Assembly: GCA_018400545.1 (NCBI GenBank)
Contig: JAGYLT010000130.1
Location: 1 to 6,698 of the forward strand
Reading direction: 5' to 3'
Source of the DNA: Bacteroidales bacterium
Lineage (GTDB): Bacteria; Bacteroidota; Bacteroidia; Bacteroidales; 4484-276
DNA length: 6,698 nt
In this document: positions 4,918 through 6,698 of the stretch, piece by piece
How positions within the stretch are numbered: the stretch's first letter is position 1
Layout: each line of letters starts with the position of its first letter
Program-made: the position numbers and the translations under genes
The notes under the pieces: generated by a model
What the model saw: only the letters and a program-made list of their open reading frames with translations
Told to the model about the DNA's origin: nothing
The model's database searches: none

Positions 4918-6693
4918 CACTTCCCCGCAGGTGAGCATCATATCGCCGTAATACGGGTTTCTGATCTGCTCCTTTCTACTGAGCCAGTATGCACCCTGGC
5001 TTTCGTTTGCCATGGGGCAGAACTGCACATAAACGGGGATGGGGAAGGGGGCGGCTTGTTTCGACAGCCCAATCATCATGTCAGAAAGCATGATGAAATG
5101 TTTTCTGGCCTGGTCGATGTTTTTGGCTTCCCGGAGTTTTGTGGTTTGTTCATTCAGCCCGGCCAGTGCGTCCAGCAGGGCTTTATCAATGTTTTTATTT
5201 ACTCCCCAGGATATGACTTCATCCAGTGATTCCGTCACTTCGGCGGCCTCTTGCTGCGCAACTTCGAAGTCCGACTGCACAAGTGCATCTTTCATGCTGA
5301 AATAGGCGCCCAGCACCGGCTGAAATTCGTCCCGGAAATCTTCAGGCGGCTCCGGAATGTCCGGCATTATTTCCTGGCTGCCGTCCATCTGCATAGAGCC
5401 ATGTTGATGGCCTGTGGCACCCGGTCCTCCGCCGGGGTTCATCATACTTTGCTTCCCGGCAAGCTGCGCTGCCGCGTCAATTTTAAATACGCCGTTGGTG
5501 GCAATTTCCTCGCCTGCTTCCAGGCCGTCGGCAATCACGTAGTAATCGCCGGCTTTCGGGCCCAGGGTAACTTCCCGGTAGCTGAAGGCGGGCGTGTCGG
5601 TGCCGGGAACTTTCACATACACCACTGACCGCTTTCCCGTCCACAATAATGAAGTGGCCGGAACGAGGAGACTTTCGGTAGATCCGGCGATTTGAGAGTG
5701 AAGGATGCCGTTTACAAAAATGCCGGGCCTGAGTTTACCTTCCGGATTTTCGATAGCAATACGCACCCCGGCTACCCTGGTTTTCGTGTCGATCACGGGA
5801 TCGACGAACGAAACGGATCCGCTGAAATGCTTGCCAGGGATGGCACCTGCAGTTAATTCAACGGTATCACCCGTGCTGATCCAGGGCAGGTCACTTTCAT
5901 AGGCATCCATTACGGCCCACACATTGGTCAGGTCGATCACCCGGAAAAGCTCCCGTCCTTCCTTCAGATACTCTCCTTCCGACACCCTTCGTTTGGTCAC
6001 GGTTCCTGTAATGGGCGAGCGAATATCGAAATATACGATGGGCTCTCCCTGTTCCAGGATTTTATCGATCTGCCGGGGTTCGATATCCCAAAGCCTGAGT
6101 TTTTCTTTTGCAGCTTCAAACAATCCCGGGTTTGATTCTCTGTACCTTACGGCTTCCAGCAGCTCCTTCTGCGCTGAAATCAATTCGGGCGAATAAATGG
6201 TGGCAAGCTTGTCGCCGTGCTGTATCTTCTGGCCCGTGTAGTTCACGAACAAAGCTTCGATGCGTCCGCCAAAACGGGCCGTGATCTCTGAGATGTTGGT
6301 TTCATCGGGTTCAATCTTACCGAATAAGCTGACCCTGACAGGCGGCGATCCCCGCTCAACAATGGTGGTTTGGATATTTGCCAGTTGTGCGGCTGCCCTG
6401 GTCATTTGGATGTCATCTTCAGAGATGGCTGTCTCATCTGCCTGGAGCGATGCTACCTGCACGAGGTCCATTGCGCAAATTGGGCACTGGCCGGGTTCTT
6501 CCTGCCGGATCTGTGGGTGCATGGAACAGGTCCATGTGACGTCTTCGGCTTCAGCCTCTTCATGCTGGTGCACATCCTCTCCTTCTGCTGTCCCGGTGTT
6601 GCCGAACAACAACCAACCCAGAAACAGCCCTGCCGCAAGTGCAATGAGGATGTATATGATCTGTTTTCTTGTGTTGCTTTTATTTGATGTCAT
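4897..6693 (-). CDS. cusB: CusB-type RND efflux periplasmic adaptor with HMBD and DUF3347 domains
   Basis: The membrane-fusion adaptor of a tripartite heavy-metal RND exporter (copper/silver type), linking an inner-membrane pump to an outer-membrane channel. It has 598 aa, longer than the roughly 400 of E. coli CusB because of extra domains at both ends. Layout: membrane anchor at 11-30 with no lipobox Cys; His/Glu-rich linker 40-51; heavy-metal-binding domain WTCSMHPQIRQEEPGQCPIC (54-73, ligands C56, H59, C70, C73, then M75); adaptor core about 115-410, with the barrel-sandwich/lipoyl halves at GGRIEALFVNYTGQKIQHGD (142-161) and DIRSPITGTVTKRRVSEGEY (223-242) flanking a helical hairpin; Met/His-rich linker 416-437; C-terminal DUF3347 domain 454-598 with QFCPMA (557-562) and MMLTCGEV (585-592) as probable metal ligands. 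ATG start at 6693. It is the first complete gene of the minus-strand metal operon seen here; the pump and channel genes should lie to the right. The symbol reflects family, not proven orthology. Confidence 0.92.
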   Translation of the reverse strand: MTSNKSNTRKQIIYILIALAAGLFLGWLLFGNTGTAEGEDVHQHEEAEAEDVTWTCSMHPQIRQEEPGQCPICAMDLVQVASLQADETAISEDDIQMTRAAAQLANIQTTIVERGSPPVRVSLFGKIEPDETNISEITARFGGRIEALFVNYTGQKIQHGDKLATIYSPELISAQKELLEAVRYRESNPGLFEAAKEKLRLWDIEPRQIDKILEQGEPIVYFDIRSPITGTVTKRRVSEGEYLKEGRELFRVIDLTNVWAVMDAYESDLPWISTGDTVELTAGAIPGKHFSGSVSFVDPVIDTKTRVAGVRIAIENPEGKLRPGIFVNGILHSQIAGSTESLLVPATSLLWTGKRSVVYVKVPGTDTPAFSYREVTLGPKAGDYYVIADGLEAGEEIATNGVFKIDAAAQLAGKQSMMNPGGGPGATGHQHGSMQMDGSQEIMPDIPEPPEDFRDEFQPVLGAYFSMKDALVQSDFEVAQQEAAEVTESLDEVISWGVNKNIDKALLDALAGLNEQTTKLREAKNIDQARKHFIMLSDMMIGLSKQAAPFPIPVYVQFCPMANESQGAYWLSRKEQIRNPYYGDMMLTCGEVRDVIKQ

Positions 6694-6698
6694 GATTT

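Noticed and set aside
5251..5628. Plus-strand open frame of 125 codons, and several shorter ones up to 6687
   Set aside because: All lie antisense to the adaptor gene, which has continuous domain similarity along its whole length; open antisense frames are expected in DNA of higher G/C.
1..6698. CRISPR array, tRNA, rRNA, insertion sequence or integrase
   Set aside because: No regularly spaced repeats, no cloverleaf-like segment, no transposase or recombinase motifs and no terminal inverted repeats were seen on either strand.

Overview
The window looks like Bacteroidota DNA. Ribosome binding sites are weak or absent, one promoter fits the Bacteroidetes TTTG / TAnnTTTG pattern, the metal-resistance adaptor carries the HMBD and DUF3347 domains common in that phylum, and a small conserved hypothetical of a Bacteroidetes-type family is present. 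Genus cannot be read from the sequence.

Left half (about 1-3784, AT-rich; one sampled 60-base line at 961-1020 has 19 G/C). A 111-codon gene of unknown function lies on the minus strand (446-111) with a probable intrinsic terminator just after it. A 204-base intergenic region separates it from a divergent plus-strand operon of two P-loop ATPases (651-1811 and 1808-3784). The two reading frames overlap by 4 bases if the second gene starts at its first TTG. Both proteins have an N-terminal archaeal/STAND-like ATPase core followed by a winged-helix region, and the second adds a long helical, Sel1/TPR-like C-terminus. The promoter is overlaid by two matching 22-base palindromes, TTRACAAA-N6-TTTGTTAA, whose right arms supply the -33 and the -7 TTTG. 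This regulated two-ATPase unit is the best candidate in the window for an undescribed system, possibly for defence or stress sensing, but its function cannot be read from sequence.

Right half (about 3826-6698, near 50% G/C in a sampled line at 6001-6060). A minus-strand heavy-metal group reads, in transcription order, a CusB-type periplasmic adaptor (6693-4897), a small HMA metal-binding protein (4767-4495) and a six-helix CDF/TMEM163-like cation transporter (4491-3826). Together they suggest copper/silver or related metal export: periplasmic capture and tripartite efflux by the adaptor's complex, cytoplasmic chaperoning by the HMA protein, and inner-membrane transport by the CDF-like protein. 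The RND pump and outer-membrane channel are not in the window and would be expected beyond its right edge. Between adaptor and HMA gene lies a short relic repeating the last six codons and stop of the adaptor with only synonymous differences, which looks like a scar of recombination between related metal operons.

Bases 1-74 have no gene I can support. The two halves converge with only 41 bases between stop codons (3785-3825) and no convincing terminator there.
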